From Rhodoluna sp. (GTDB lineage: Bacteria; Actinomycetota; Actinomycetes; Actinomycetales; Microbacteriaceae): DNA of 64,000 nucleotides. The translations under genes were made by a program, and so were the position numbers. The DNA lies in contig JAHEBZ010000006.1 in the NCBI GenBank assembly GCA_024641985.1, positions 1 to 64,000 of the forward strand, read 5' to 3'. Under the pieces are notes generated by a model. That model saw nothing but the letters and a program-made list of their open reading frames with translations, had not been told where the DNA came from and made no database searches. This document shows, piece by piece, positions 43,190 to 51,943 of the stretch (position 1 is the stretch's first letter; every line of letters starts with the position of its first letter).

Positions 43190-44180
43190 ACCTGAACTAA
43201 GCGACCTGCGCGCGAGTGCGCGGGTAGTTTCGTTGCCATTGCGCACTCGTTTTAGAGGGGTCGTTGACCGCGAGGTGCTGTTGTTTGAGGGGCCAAACGG
43301 TTGGGCCGAGTGGTCGCCATTTGCCGAATATGCAGATGAAGAAGCGGCAGTGTGGTTGAACGCCGCAATCGAGTATGCGTTTGGTGCGCAGCCGGTTCAA
43401 TTGCGAGATCGAATACCAGTAAACGCCACCCTGCCGGCTGTCGATGCAAACCATGTTGTTGCAACGCTTGCACCCTCTGGAGGGTTTAGAACTGTCAAAA
43501 TAAAGGTTGCCGAAAAGGGGCAAACCCCAGGCCAGGATGTTGATCGAATCGTTGCGGTGAAAAACAATTTTGCGAACGCAAAAATTAGGTTAGACGCAAA
43601 CGGCGGTTGGGCACCCGAGCTTGCATTTAGCTTCATCAAGGCGCTTGCCGGCCAAGGCATAGAACTCGAATATTTAGAACAGCCATGCCGCTCTATCGAA
43701 GAGTTAGCCAGACTGCGAAGCCTGATTGCCGATTCTGATTACTCGGTCAAGATTGCTGCCGACGAATCGGTGCGCCGGGCCACCGACCCGCTCGAGGTAG
43801 CTCGCGCAGGTGCGGCCGACATTTTGGTTTTGAAAGCGCAACCACTTGGAGGAGTTAGGCGTGCTTTAGATATTGCCGCCGAAGCGGGGTTGCCCGTTGT
43901 GGTTTCGAGTGCGCTCGATTCATCGGTGGGGTTGGCAATGGGGGCCCAACTTGCAGCGGCCTTGCCCCAACTCGAATTTGATTGCGGTCTTGGCACCGCT
44001 GCGTTGTTGGCCGGCGACGTTACGCGCGAACCGCTGCGGCCTATCGACGGTTTTATTGATGTTCGCCGAGTTGAAGTTGACCCTGTGAAGTTGCAGGTGT
44101 TTGGGGCCGAAGATCACCGCTTTGACTGGTGGATCGACAGACTCGAACGCAGCTATTCGCTGTTGAACTGGGCAAGTTAG
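43176..44180 (+). CDS. menC: o-Succinylbenzoate synthase
   Basis: Enolase-superfamily dehydratase of menaquinone synthesis, 334 residues. TVKIKVAEKG carries the catalytic Lys. The metal ligands lie in RLDANGGW, LEYLEQPC and KIAADESV. LVLKAQPLGGVRRAL holds the second Lys. GTG start inside the end of ccsB. Confidence 0.92.
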   Translation: MASNRPELSDLRASARVVSLPLRTRFRGVVDREVLLFEGPNGWAEWSPFAEYADEEAAVWLNAAIEYAFGAQPVQLRDRIPVNATLPAVDANHVVATLAPSGGFRTVKIKVAEKGQTPGQDVDRIVAVKNNFANAKIRLDANGGWAPELAFSFIKALAGQGIELEYLEQPCRSIEELARLRSLIADSDYSVKIAADESVRRATDPLEVARAGAADILVLKAQPLGGVRRALDIAAEAGLPVVVSSALDSSVGLAMGAQLAAALPQLEFDCGLGTAALLAGDVTREPLRPIDGFIDVRRVEVDPVKLQVFGAEDHRFDWWIDRLERSYSLLNWAS

Positions 44181-44190
44181 GCTTGAGGCA
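44178..44190 (+). promoter_or_regulatory. Possible leaderless promoter (TAGGCT)
   Basis: TAGGCT (sharing the menC stop TAG), six bases, ATG of menB. Preceded by AAGT, as at 1522 and 27048. Confidence 0.5.
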
Positions 44191-45101
44191 TGACCAATCA
44201 GGTTTCTGAGATATTTGATGCGAGCATCTGGCACGAAGTTCCGGGCTTCAACCAGCTTGAAGACGTGACTTATCACAAGCACATGACTCTGGGCATTGTG
44301 CGAATTGCGTTCAACCGCCCCGAGGTGCGCAATGCTTTCAGGCCAAAAACGGTAGATGAACTTCATCAAACTCTCGATCACGCGCGCATGGATTCGCGAG
44401 TGGGCGTAGTGCTGCTAACCGGAAACGGCCCTTCGGAAAAGGACGGCGGTTGGGCATTTAGCTCGGGCGGCGACCAGCGAGTTCGTGGCCGTGATGGCTA
44501 CAAATATGCCGATGGCCACACAGCCGAAAGCATCGATGCCGGCCGTTCTGGGCGCCTGCACATTCTTGAGGTTCAACGCCTAATTCGTTTCATGCCAAAG
44601 GTTGTCATCGCGCTTGTGCCAGGCTGGGCAGCCGGTGGCGGGCACTCGCTAAACGTGGTTGCAGATCTTTCGATTGCCAGCGCCGAGCACGCCCGATTTA
44701 AGCAAACCGATGCCGATGTTGGTTCGTTCGATGCCGGCTATGGCAGCGCATATCTTGCTCGTCAAACGGGTCAAAAATTTGCCCGCGAAATCTTCTTTCT
44801 AGGTGCCGAATATGACGCGCAGCGAGCCTATGAAATGGGTGTCGTTAACAGGGTTGTTCCCCACCAAGATCTTGAAGCTGTTGGTGTTGAATGGGCAACC
44901 GAAATTTTGCGCAAATCGCCTCAGTCAATTCGAATGCTCAAATTCGCTTTCAATGCTGTCGATGATGGCATTGCCGGGCAGCAGCTTTTTGCAGGCGAGG
45001 CCACGCGCCTTGCATATGGCACCGATGAGGCCGTTGAGGGCCGCGATTCATTTTTGCAAAAACGCGAACCAGACTGGTCGCCGTATCCTTGGCATTTTTA
45101 A
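44190..45101 (+). CDS. menB: 1,4-Dihydroxy-2-naphthoyl-CoA synthase
   Basis: Crotonase-fold ring-closing enzyme, 303 residues. FSSGGDQRVRG forms the oxyanion and CoA site. VPGWAAGGGHSLNVVADLSIAS and SFDAGYGSAYLARQTGQKFAREIFFLG are the MenB hallmarks. Confidence 0.95.
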   Translation: MTNQVSEIFDASIWHEVPGFNQLEDVTYHKHMTLGIVRIAFNRPEVRNAFRPKTVDELHQTLDHARMDSRVGVVLLTGNGPSEKDGGWAFSSGGDQRVRGRDGYKYADGHTAESIDAGRSGRLHILEVQRLIRFMPKVVIALVPGWAAGGGHSLNVVADLSIASAEHARFKQTDADVGSFDAGYGSAYLARQTGQKFAREIFFLGAEYDAQRAYEMGVVNRVVPHQDLEAVGVEWATEILRKSPQSIRMLKFAFNAVDDGIAGQQLFAGEATRLAYGTDEAVEGRDSFLQKREPDWSPYPWHF

Positions 45102-45113
45102 TCGCCCACTAAC

Positions 45114-46241
45114 GTGACTAAACCGCTCAAGCTAATTGCCGCAAACGACACCTTTGGTGCGCTTTTGGCATTTGCCGACATGCTTGATGGCAAGCTAGCC
45201 GTGTTCGTTACGGCCCCCGAGGTGAACGGCAAGATGCCAGAGACCTTTGGGTTGCCAAACGAGGTGCCCGAAGATGTGGCTTTAATTGTTGAGAGCTCGG
45301 GTTCAACCGGCACCCCAAAACGCATCCAAATTTCACGCGAAGCACTGCTAAATTCGGCCAACGGTTCAGCCTTGGCTTTGGGCTCGGTTGAGGCTAGCTC
45401 GCAGTGGCTTTTGGCTCTGCCCATAAATTTCATTGCCGGGGCTAACGTGCTCATCAGGTCGGTTTTGTCTGGCAATCAACCTGTCATGATGAATCTTTCG
45501 GTGCCATTCACCGCCGAGGCTTTTGCTCGTTCGGCATCGCACCTGCGGGCCGACCGGCGATACACCTCGTTGGTTCCGGCTCAACTCAAGCGGGTTGTTG
45601 CGGCTGCCAAAACCGATGACTTCATTAGAGCTCAATTAGCCAGATTCGATGCCATTTTGGTTGGCGGGCAGTCGGTGTCTGAAGAGTTGATTGCTCAGGC
45701 TCAAACTCTCGGAGCCAACATTGTGGTCACCTACGGCATGACCGAAACCTCGGGCGGTTGCGTTTATAACGGGCTGCCATTGGCGCAAGTTGAGGTTCGA
45801 ATCGATGCCGATGCTCGAGTGGCAATTAGGGGAGCCACCCTTGCAAAAGTGCCAACCGATGAACGTGGCTATTTTGTGACCAATGACGTGGGCGAAATCG
45901 ACGAGTCGGGCAAGGTCGTAATTCACGGTCGGGTTGATCGGGTCATTTCATCGGGTGGCATCAAAGTTTCGCTTGATCGAGTTGAGGCCTTTGGTGCTGC
46001 GGTAGTAGGGGTTACCGACATTGCCGCAGTTGCCATCGAAGATGCCGAATGGGGGCAGCGCGTTGGTATTGCCTATGTTGGCAGCCCAGAGGTGGCCGAC
46101 ACGGTGGCGTTGGCGTTGGCGACTGATTTAGGGCCAGCCGGAAAGCCGATTCGAATTTTGCGCGTCGACACCGTGCCTAAACTTGCCGCAGGCAAGAATG
46201 ATTTGCAGGCAATCAAAAGGTTATTTGAGGAGATGCGTTGA
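45114..46241 (+). CDS. menE: o-Succinylbenzoate--CoA ligase
   Basis: Short adenylate-forming ligase of 375 residues, a size common in actinobacteria. LIVESSGSTGTPKRIQIS is the P-loop motif, VVTYGMTETSGG the adenine motif, and AAGKNDLQAIKRL the C-terminal catalytic Lys region. GTG start. Its stop overlaps the menA TTG. Confidence 0.92.
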   Translation: MTKPLKLIAANDTFGALLAFADMLDGKLAVFVTAPEVNGKMPETFGLPNEVPEDVALIVESSGSTGTPKRIQISREALLNSANGSALALGSVEASSQWLLALPINFIAGANVLIRSVLSGNQPVMMNLSVPFTAEAFARSASHLRADRRYTSLVPAQLKRVVAAAKTDDFIRAQLARFDAILVGGQSVSEELIAQAQTLGANIVVTYGMTETSGGCVYNGLPLAQVEVRIDADARVAIRGATLAKVPTDERGYFVTNDVGEIDESGKVVIHGRVDRVISSGGIKVSLDRVEAFGAAVVGVTDIAAVAIEDAEWGQRVGIAYVGSPEVADTVALALATDLGPAGKPIRILRVDTVPKLAAGKNDLQAIKRLFEEMR

Positions 46242-47149
46242 GCAAGAAATCTAAGAAGAAGGCTTCGCTAAAACTTTGGATCGAAGGCGCAAGGTTGCGC
46301 ACACTTCCTTTGGCTATCGCGCCGGTGGCAATTGGTGCTGGCGTTGCCGGCGAATTGCAGATGTTTAGCCTGCCCCTCTCGCTGCTGGCGCTCGCTGTGG
46401 CGCTATTTCTGCAAATTGGCGTCAACTTCGCCAATGACTACTCAGATGGCATTCGCGGCACCGATGCCCAAAGAGTTGGCCCACTGCGGCTCACCGGTTC
46501 GAAATCGGTTCGCCCGGCTGCTGTCAAATATGCAGCTTTCGCATTCTTTGGCTTGGCAGCAATCTCTGGTTTTGCAATTGTTTTAATCACCTCGCACTGG
46601 TGGTTCTTAGCTGTGGGCGCCTTGGCAATTTTCGCGGCTTGGTTTTACACCGGCGGCAAAAACCCTTATGGCTATGCAGGTCTTGGCGAATTGGCAGTGT
46701 TCATATTTTTTGGACCGGTTGCGGTTTATGGAACCGCGTTCATTCAAATTGGGCGCTACAGCGATTTTGCGATGCTCGGTGGCGTGGCAGCCGGATTATT
46801 TGCCGCCGCCGTTTTGATGGTTAATAATATTCGCGATCTCGAACTCGATAAGCGCGTGGGCAAGCGCACCCTGGCGGTAAAGATTGGCCCACGCTGGTCG
46901 AAGGCGCTTTACTTTGCGATGCTGTGGGTGCCCTTCGCAATTCTTGCCCCGCTGCCGATGGTGTTTCCGGCGACGTTTTTCACCTGGTTGGCACTGTTTT
47001 TCGTGATTCCGGCAACGCTCATTGTGGCAACTGCCAAGAAACCCAAAGAGCTTATTTTGGCGCTTAAACTAACCAGCTTGGCGGCACTAACCTATGCGTT
47101 GTTCTTGGGCTGGGGCCTTGCAACCGTAGTGTTTGTGCTCGGTTCTTAG
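46238..47149 (+). CDS. menA: 1,4-Dihydroxy-2-naphthoate polyprenyltransferase
   Basis: UbiA-family membrane prenyltransferase, 303 residues and about eight helices. NFANDYSDGIRGTD (first Asp-rich motif) and NNIRDLELDKRVGKRTLAVKIG (second) bind the prenyl diphosphate. TTG start (TTGA overlap with menE). Its 3' end overlaps the convergent DUF4229 gene by four bases. Confidence 0.94.
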   Translation: MSKKSKKKASLKLWIEGARLRTLPLAIAPVAIGAGVAGELQMFSLPLSLLALAVALFLQIGVNFANDYSDGIRGTDAQRVGPLRLTGSKSVRPAAVKYAAFAFFGLAAISGFAIVLITSHWWFLAVGALAIFAAWFYTGGKNPYGYAGLGELAVFIFFGPVAVYGTAFIQIGRYSDFAMLGGVAAGLFAAAVLMVNNIRDLELDKRVGKRTLAVKIGPRWSKALYFAMLWVPFAILAPLPMVFPATFFTWLALFFVIPATLIVATAKKPKELILALKLTSLAALTYALFLGWGLATVVFVLGS

Positions 47150-47412
47150 CCGTTGTCGGCGTTAGAGTCGCCGGCGTCTTTAGGGTCTTCTGCATCGGTG
47201 TCTTTATCGTTGCGCTTTTGCATTCGGGCATAAATGTCTTGCGACACAGCAGACCGATGCTTTTCAAAGAACAACAATGAAATCGCCAGCGCCACCACCG
47301 CGGCAATCAGTGCCGCAAAGAATGGGTCAAAACTCAAGGCCAACATGATGGCAAGCAAGCCAACAAAAAGCCCAACTCTGATGACGATGTATTTGACCCA
47401 AGGATTCTTCAT
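47146..47412 (-). CDS. DUF4229 family membrane protein
   Basis: An 88-residue protein with two helices (about 10-28 and 31-48) and an acidic tail (DKDTDAEDPKDAGDSNAD). DUF4229 proteins occur beside menA in actinobacteria, but no function is known. It is encoded opposite to the menaquinone genes, with its own leaderless-type promoter. Confidence 0.78.
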   Translation of the reverse strand: MKNPWVKYIVIRVGLFVGLLAIMLALSFDPFFAALIAAVVALAISLLFFEKHRSAVSQDIYARMQKRNDKDTDAEDPKDAGDSNADNG

Positions 47413-47424
47413 GGAATAAGTCTA
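47412..47424 (-). promoter_or_regulatory. Leaderless promoter -10 (TAGACT)
   Basis: Minus-strand TAGACT, six bases, ATG of the DUF4229 gene. Confidence 0.55.
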
Positions 47425-47438
47425 AGTTTTTGGCTGGT

Positions 47439-47451
47439 TAGAGTTAACCTA
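47439..47451 (+). promoter_or_regulatory. Leaderless promoter -10 (TAGAGT)
   Basis: TAGAGT, six bases, ATG. Only 14 bases separate it from the divergent -10 at 47419-47424. Confidence 0.55.
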
Positions 47452-47675
47452 TGCGTCTTTTGATTTTCGTTTGGGTGGTTATCGGCATCGCCGTGATTTT
47501 TGGTCTGGTCTATGGCATCAGTGCCCTAATCGAACGCGGCAAGCGTGCCAAAACTAAGACCACCGCCCCCGATGATGACCCTCAGTTTTTGCGCGATTTG
47601 GCCAAGCGTCTTGCCGAAGAAGAAGAGCAAAAGAAGCGCGATCAGAACCCAGATTTAGGTTCAGATGAGCAATAG
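47451..47675 (+). CDS. Small single-pass membrane protein upstream of menD
   Basis: A 74-residue protein with an N-terminal helix (LLIFVWVVIGIAVIFGLVYGISALI) and a charged helical tail (FLRDLAKRLAEEEEQKKRDQ). It overlaps menD by 11 bases, so the two are co-translated. I do not know its function. Position suggests a membrane-associated role near menaquinone synthesis, which is only inference. Confidence 0.65.
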   Translation: MRLLIFVWVVIGIAVIFGLVYGISALIERGKRAKTKTTAPDDDPQFLRDLAKRLAEEEEQKKRDQNPDLGSDEQ

Positions 47676-49239
47676 TTCGCCCGCTCAGGTTTATGCGGCG
47701 AATCTGTTGGCCAGCTTTGCAAAAGCCGGCGTTCGCAACTTCTTTTTGGCCCCTGGTGCACGTTCACAAGCGCTAGCCATCGCGGCAGGCCAACTTGCTG
47801 ACGCCGGCAAAATCGAGCTGCATGTGCGCCTCGATGAACGCAGTTTGGCCTTCAACGCTCTTGGTGCTGCATTAGCAAGTGGTGAACCCTCGGTCATCAT
47901 CACTACCTCGGGAACAGCGGTTGCAAATCTGCATCCGGCAGTGCTCGAGGCCCACCACTCGGGTGTGCCGCTAATTTTGTTAACCGCAGATCGCCCGGAT
48001 GAACTGCGCGGGGTTGGCGCCAATCAAACCACTAATCAAATCGGCATCTTTTTTGACGCCGTTCGAGAGGTGTTTGATGTGCAGGCCCCGAGTGGCAGGC
48101 CAGCCGAAATTGCTGAGGCAATAAAGTTGGCCACCGATTCGATCGGCGTTTGCATGGGCTACAGCGGCGAGCAACCGGGGCCGGTGCAGGTGAATTTGGC
48201 TTTTCGAGAACCACTCTCGGCAATCGAGCCCAATGCGGCAAACCTTGATCCGGCAGTTGCGTTGCCAGAAATTTTTGAACCGCATCCAGAATTTGCAATC
48301 CTCACAGCTGCTGTTCCAACCGTGGTGGTGGCTGGTGCCGGCGCTGGTGGCGATGCGGTCGAGTTGGCAGAAGCGTTCGGCTGGCCGCTCTTGGCTGAGC
48401 CTTCCTCGGGCGCTCGCATTGGCTCAAACGCCATCTTGGGATATCGAAAAATCATTGAAATGCAGCCCGACCTCGCCGACCAAATTGGTCGAGTAATCGT
48501 ATTCGGAAAACCCACGCTCGGTCGTGCAGTCATCAAACTTCTGTTCAATCCCGGGGTCGAAGTTGTGGTGATACGCAGCAAAATGATGGGCTTTTTTGAT
48601 CTGTCGCAACGCGCCATCGCCATCGTTGACGAAGTGACACTAGACGATGAAGTTGATTTCGAGTGGCTCGAAACTTGGCGCCAAGCCGACCAGGCTTTAA
48701 CTCATGCTGGCTCAAACAAACTCGATCGAAGGGCTTTGGTCGAGGCGGTTTGGTCGGCTACCCAGCCCCAGGATGACTTGGTTCTCGGCGCTTCCAGGCT
48801 TATCCGCGAGGCAGATGTGTTTGCACCCGCCAAGGCAATCCGAGTTTATTCGAATAGGGGTTTGGCTGGCATCGATGGCACCGTTGCAACGGCCACCGGA
48901 ATTGCGTTAAATCAAACCGGCATAACTCGCGCGTTGATGGGTGATTTGACGATGTTGCATGATGCCTCATCGCTCGCCACCGACCCGGCTGAACCGGCGC
49001 TAAATGTTCAAATCATCGTTGGTAATGATGGTGGAGGTTCGATTTTTGCGGGCCTAGAGATGGCGCAAAGCCTCGATTCAAAGAGTTTTGATCGCCTGTT
49101 CAAAACGCCTCAAAACGTAGATATTTGGCACCTTGCGCAAGCCTATGGTTGGCAATATCTGCGAGTAGAAACCATCGGTGAGCTAGCGGCGGGTCTAGCT
49201 GCAGCGGGTCGAATTCTGATCGACGTTCGACTCGATTAA
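47665..49239 (+). CDS. menD: SEPHCHC synthase MenD
   Basis: Thiamine-diphosphate enzyme joining isochorismate and 2-oxoglutarate, 524 residues. FFLAPGARSQALAIAA, HVRLDERSLAFNALGAALASG (catalytic Glu) and TSGTAVANLHPAVLEAHHS mark the Pyr domain. The C-terminal IIVGNDGGGSIF is the ThDP-binding motif. It also has VYSNRGLAGIDGTVATATGIAL. Confidence 0.94.
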   Translation: MSNSSPAQVYAANLLASFAKAGVRNFFLAPGARSQALAIAAGQLADAGKIELHVRLDERSLAFNALGAALASGEPSVIITTSGTAVANLHPAVLEAHHSGVPLILLTADRPDELRGVGANQTTNQIGIFFDAVREVFDVQAPSGRPAEIAEAIKLATDSIGVCMGYSGEQPGPVQVNLAFREPLSAIEPNAANLDPAVALPEIFEPHPEFAILTAAVPTVVVAGAGAGGDAVELAEAFGWPLLAEPSSGARIGSNAILGYRKIIEMQPDLADQIGRVIVFGKPTLGRAVIKLLFNPGVEVVVIRSKMMGFFDLSQRAIAIVDEVTLDDEVDFEWLETWRQADQALTHAGSNKLDRRALVEAVWSATQPQDDLVLGASRLIREADVFAPAKAIRVYSNRGLAGIDGTVATATGIALNQTGITRALMGDLTMLHDASSLATDPAEPALNVQIIVGNDGGGSIFAGLEMAQSLDSKSFDRLFKTPQNVDIWHLAQAYGWQYLRVETIGELAAGLAAAGRILIDVRLD

Positions 49240-49266
49240 TTTCGGCCCGAACTGCAGATTTGCTTT

Positions 49267-50496
49267 TTAACCCAAGGCCTCGCGAATCGGCGCAAACTTA
49301 AGTTCGGTTTCGGCCAGCTCGGCCTCTGGCTCTGATCCTGCAACAATTCCACAGCCCGCAAATGCCCGAATGCTGCGATCGCTAATTTGAGCTCCGCGCA
49401 ACGCTATTGCCCATTCACCGTCGCCGTCGGCGCCAATCCAACCAACTGGCCCCGCATATCTGCCTCGGTCAAAATCTTCCAATTCGGCAAGAAGTTTTTG
49501 GGCTTCCAGCCGAGGTGTTCCGGCAACGGCAGCGGTTGGGTGAAGGGCTGCCGCCAAATCGAGCACAGAGGCATTCTTAATCAGCACTCCGTGAACATCG
49601 CTTGCCAGATGCCACAGGTTGGGCAGGGCCAAGCTAAAGGGTTTAGTGTCGGCATCTACCTGGCTGCAAAATGGGGTCAATGCGTTCACCAAAGAATCAA
49701 CCGCAAAAGCGTGTTCGAAAGTATTTTTTGCCGATGCCGCCAAAGCCGTGGCAATTGCTGCATCAACTCCGGGGTCGGTTCCGCGGCCAGCAGTGCCGGC
49801 AAGAACTCGTGCCGAAACTTGCCCGTGCGAAACGCGCACCAGCAGTTCTGGCGATGCACCAAACATTCCATCAACCGAATAGACCCAGCAGGTTGGGTAC
49901 TTTTTTGCCAATCGAGCAAGCACCGGCCGCAGATCAAAGTATGGCGCCAGCTGCGCAATCAAGTCTCGAGCCAAAACGACTTTCTCAAGCTTTGCTGCCC
50001 GAATATTTTCGACTGCTTCGACAACCGCCGACTTGAATTCGGCCGGGGTGTAATCACCTATTTTGAACTGCACCGCAGGGTTAGCTTCATAGGAAAGCTC
50101 TTTTGACCAAAAATCATCGCAGGCCGCGTCATCAACTTTGGTCAACCAAGTTTTGCCATCTCGAGTGCCCAGCACGACCTTTGGAACAACTAAAACGCTC
50201 TCTGCCTCGCTATCATCGGCAAAGGCAATGCTGCCGAAAGCCACCAAACCGGTGCCAGGCAGCCGCAGGTTGTCGGTGATTTCGAATTTCTCTGCCAGGT
50301 TGCGCCACTGTTCTGCCAGAGAGCCGATGCGGTCTGGGCCCGTTGCCGTTAGGCGCATCGCCTCGCCCCAGCCAACGATGCCTTGGCCGCCGCGAATAAA
50401 GGTGGTTGGTTCTGAAGGAAGGTGTGCAAGCAAGTCGAAATCTTCATCGGTGTGCAGTTCGGTCGTAACGAGGCTATAAACCATGGTTTGCCTCAT
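49267..50496 (-). CDS. menF: Isochorismate synthase
   Basis: A 409-residue chorismate-binding enzyme that commits chorismate to menaquinone. LEKVVLARDLIAQL, LHPTAAVAGTPRLEAQ and GRYAGPVGWIGADGDGEWAIALRGAQI are the conserved blocks. Either ATG at 50496 or at 50484 could start it; AGG precedes the second. It is convergent with menD, so its control is separate from the other men genes. Confidence 0.92.
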   Translation of the reverse strand: MRQTMVYSLVTTELHTDEDFDLLAHLPSEPTTFIRGGQGIVGWGEAMRLTATGPDRIGSLAEQWRNLAEKFEITDNLRLPGTGLVAFGSIAFADDSEAESVLVVPKVVLGTRDGKTWLTKVDDAACDDFWSKELSYEANPAVQFKIGDYTPAEFKSAVVEAVENIRAAKLEKVVLARDLIAQLAPYFDLRPVLARLAKKYPTCWVYSVDGMFGASPELLVRVSHGQVSARVLAGTAGRGTDPGVDAAIATALAASAKNTFEHAFAVDSLVNALTPFCSQVDADTKPFSLALPNLWHLASDVHGVLIKNASVLDLAAALHPTAAVAGTPRLEAQKLLAELEDFDRGRYAGPVGWIGADGDGEWAIALRGAQISDRSIRAFAGCGIVAGSEPEAELAETELKFAPIREALG

Positions 50497-50611
50497 CTTT
50501 CGCTAACTGAGCGTTCGCTGTGAACATTGAAAATGCGCTGGGCCTTGTGCCCGCTATGGATAACCTAGAAATCGACCCAAAAAAATCCTAAACCCGCGAA
50601 AGAGGTTCGAG

Positions 50612-51181
50612 ATGCGCAAGTCGTCGCTGGCAGCCATCGCAGCATCGGGTTTAGTTGTTTTTGGCATTTTATTTGTGCCTTCGCTGGCCTTGGCCGAAGA
50701 AGCTGAAGGCACCCCAAAAGATAGCGACAGTTCGATTGTTGAGCCAACCCGGCCGGGCCACAGCGAAACCGATCGCAAACACAAAGACCTAGAAGAGCGC
50801 TATGGCAAAGAGGGGCACCTAATTGTTCCACCACTTGTCATTCGCCCCGAGAACGATGCCGAACAGGTTGAAGAAGATGCGAACGGCGAACTGGTAAGCA
50901 GTCAAAAAACTTCGGTAAATTCTGGGTTTGTGTTAACCACACCGAGCGCCGGCATAACCGGTGAAAGCGTTAACCCAACCGCGGGCAGTTTGCCTGCAGA
51001 GGTTCTTACCTCGTTCGACCCCGAACAAAACCTGCCAGTCGAAATCGACTCATCAAAACTGGCCGGCAAAAGCCCAGCCGATATGTTCATCGAAAGCGCT
51101 ACTGCCGGGTTAGCCGCAATGGCAATCGGAGCAATTGCGCTTGGTGCGATAGCCGGAACAAGGGCCATTCGCCGCAAGTAG
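50612..51181 (+). CDS. Exported protein with C-terminal membrane anchor
   Basis: A 189-residue protein with a signal peptide (cleavage likely after ALA, about residue 28), a hydrophilic acidic middle with no recognised domain, and a C-terminal helix (ATAGLAAMAIGAIALGAIAGTRAI) ending RRK. That tail fits a surface protein held in the membrane; no LPxTG is seen. AGAGG precedes the ATG. Its stop shares bases with the menG promoter hexamer. Function unknown. Confidence 0.65.
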   Translation: MRKSSLAAIAASGLVVFGILFVPSLALAEEAEGTPKDSDSSIVEPTRPGHSETDRKHKDLEERYGKEGHLIVPPLVIRPENDAEQVEEDANGELVSSQKTSVNSGFVLTTPSAGITGESVNPTAGSLPAEVLTSFDPEQNLPVEIDSSKLAGKSPADMFIESATAGLAAMAIGAIALGAIAGTRAIRRK

Positions 51182-51191
51182 ACTTAAGGTG
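51179..51191 (+). promoter_or_regulatory. Leaderless promoter -10 (TAGACT)
   Basis: TAGACT, six bases, GTG of menG. The TAG is also the stop of the upstream gene. Confidence 0.5.
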
Positions 51192-51943
51192 TGAGCAAAG
51201 CTGATTTGGCTAAAAAGCCTGCCGAAGTTGCCGCCATGTTTGATGGCGTGGCCTCAACCTACGATCTAACCAACGCGCTTCTATCCTTTGGGCAAGATCG
51301 CCGTTGGCGGGCCATTGTTCGCGATGCCGTTGACCCACAGAGTGGTCAAAAAATCCTCGATCTCGCTGCGGGCACGGGAGCATCATCGGTTGCGTTTGCG
51401 GCCCCCGGCGTAAAGGTGATTGCAGGTGACTTTTCGGAGGGCATGTTGGCCGTTGGACGAAAGCGCCACCCCGAAATTGAGTTTGTTTTTGCCGATGCCA
51501 CCAATCTGCCTTTCAAAGACAACGAATTCGACGCCGTAACAATTTCGTTTGGCCTTCGAAATGTAGTCAACGTGAAAAAGGCGCTCGCCGAAATTAACCG
51601 GGTAACTAAGCCAGGCGGCCGCATCGTTATCTGTGAATTCTCAACGGTAACCAGCTCGCTGCTAAGCCCGTTCTACAACTTCTATCTCAAGCGCGTATTG
51701 CCTGCCCTTTCAAACCTGGGCAGCAAAACTCCTGAGGCCTACAGCTACCTTTCTGAATCAATTTTGGCTTGGCCAGACCAATACGAACTGGGCAAAAAAA
51801 TTACCAAAGCCGGTTACCGCGATGTGCAGTTTCGTAACCTAACCTTCGGAGTAGTGGCAGTGCACCGCGGCCTCAAGGTTGCTGCCAAACCGGCCGCCAA
51901 GCCGGCTGCCAACAAGCCTGCAACAAAGAAATCGGCAAAGTGA
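51191..51943 (+). CDS. menG: Demethylmenaquinone methyltransferase
   Basis: SAM-dependent methyltransferase (UbiE/MenG) for the last menaquinone step, 250 residues. MFDGVASTYDLTNALLSFGQDRRWR, ILDLAAGTGASSVAFA (SAM motif I), DAVTISFGLRNVVNVKKALAEINRVTKPGGRIVICEFS. The C-terminal tail is Ala/Lys/Pro repeats (AAKPAAKPAANKPATKK), like the FtsH tail. GTG start; GTGA overlap with the next gene. Confidence 0.94.
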   Translation: MSKADLAKKPAEVAAMFDGVASTYDLTNALLSFGQDRRWRAIVRDAVDPQSGQKILDLAAGTGASSVAFAAPGVKVIAGDFSEGMLAVGRKRHPEIEFVFADATNLPFKDNEFDAVTISFGLRNVVNVKKALAEINRVTKPGGRIVICEFSTVTSSLLSPFYNFYLKRVLPALSNLGSKTPEAYSYLSESILAWPDQYELGKKITKAGYRDVQFRNLTFGVVAVHRGLKVAAKPAAKPAANKPATKKSAK

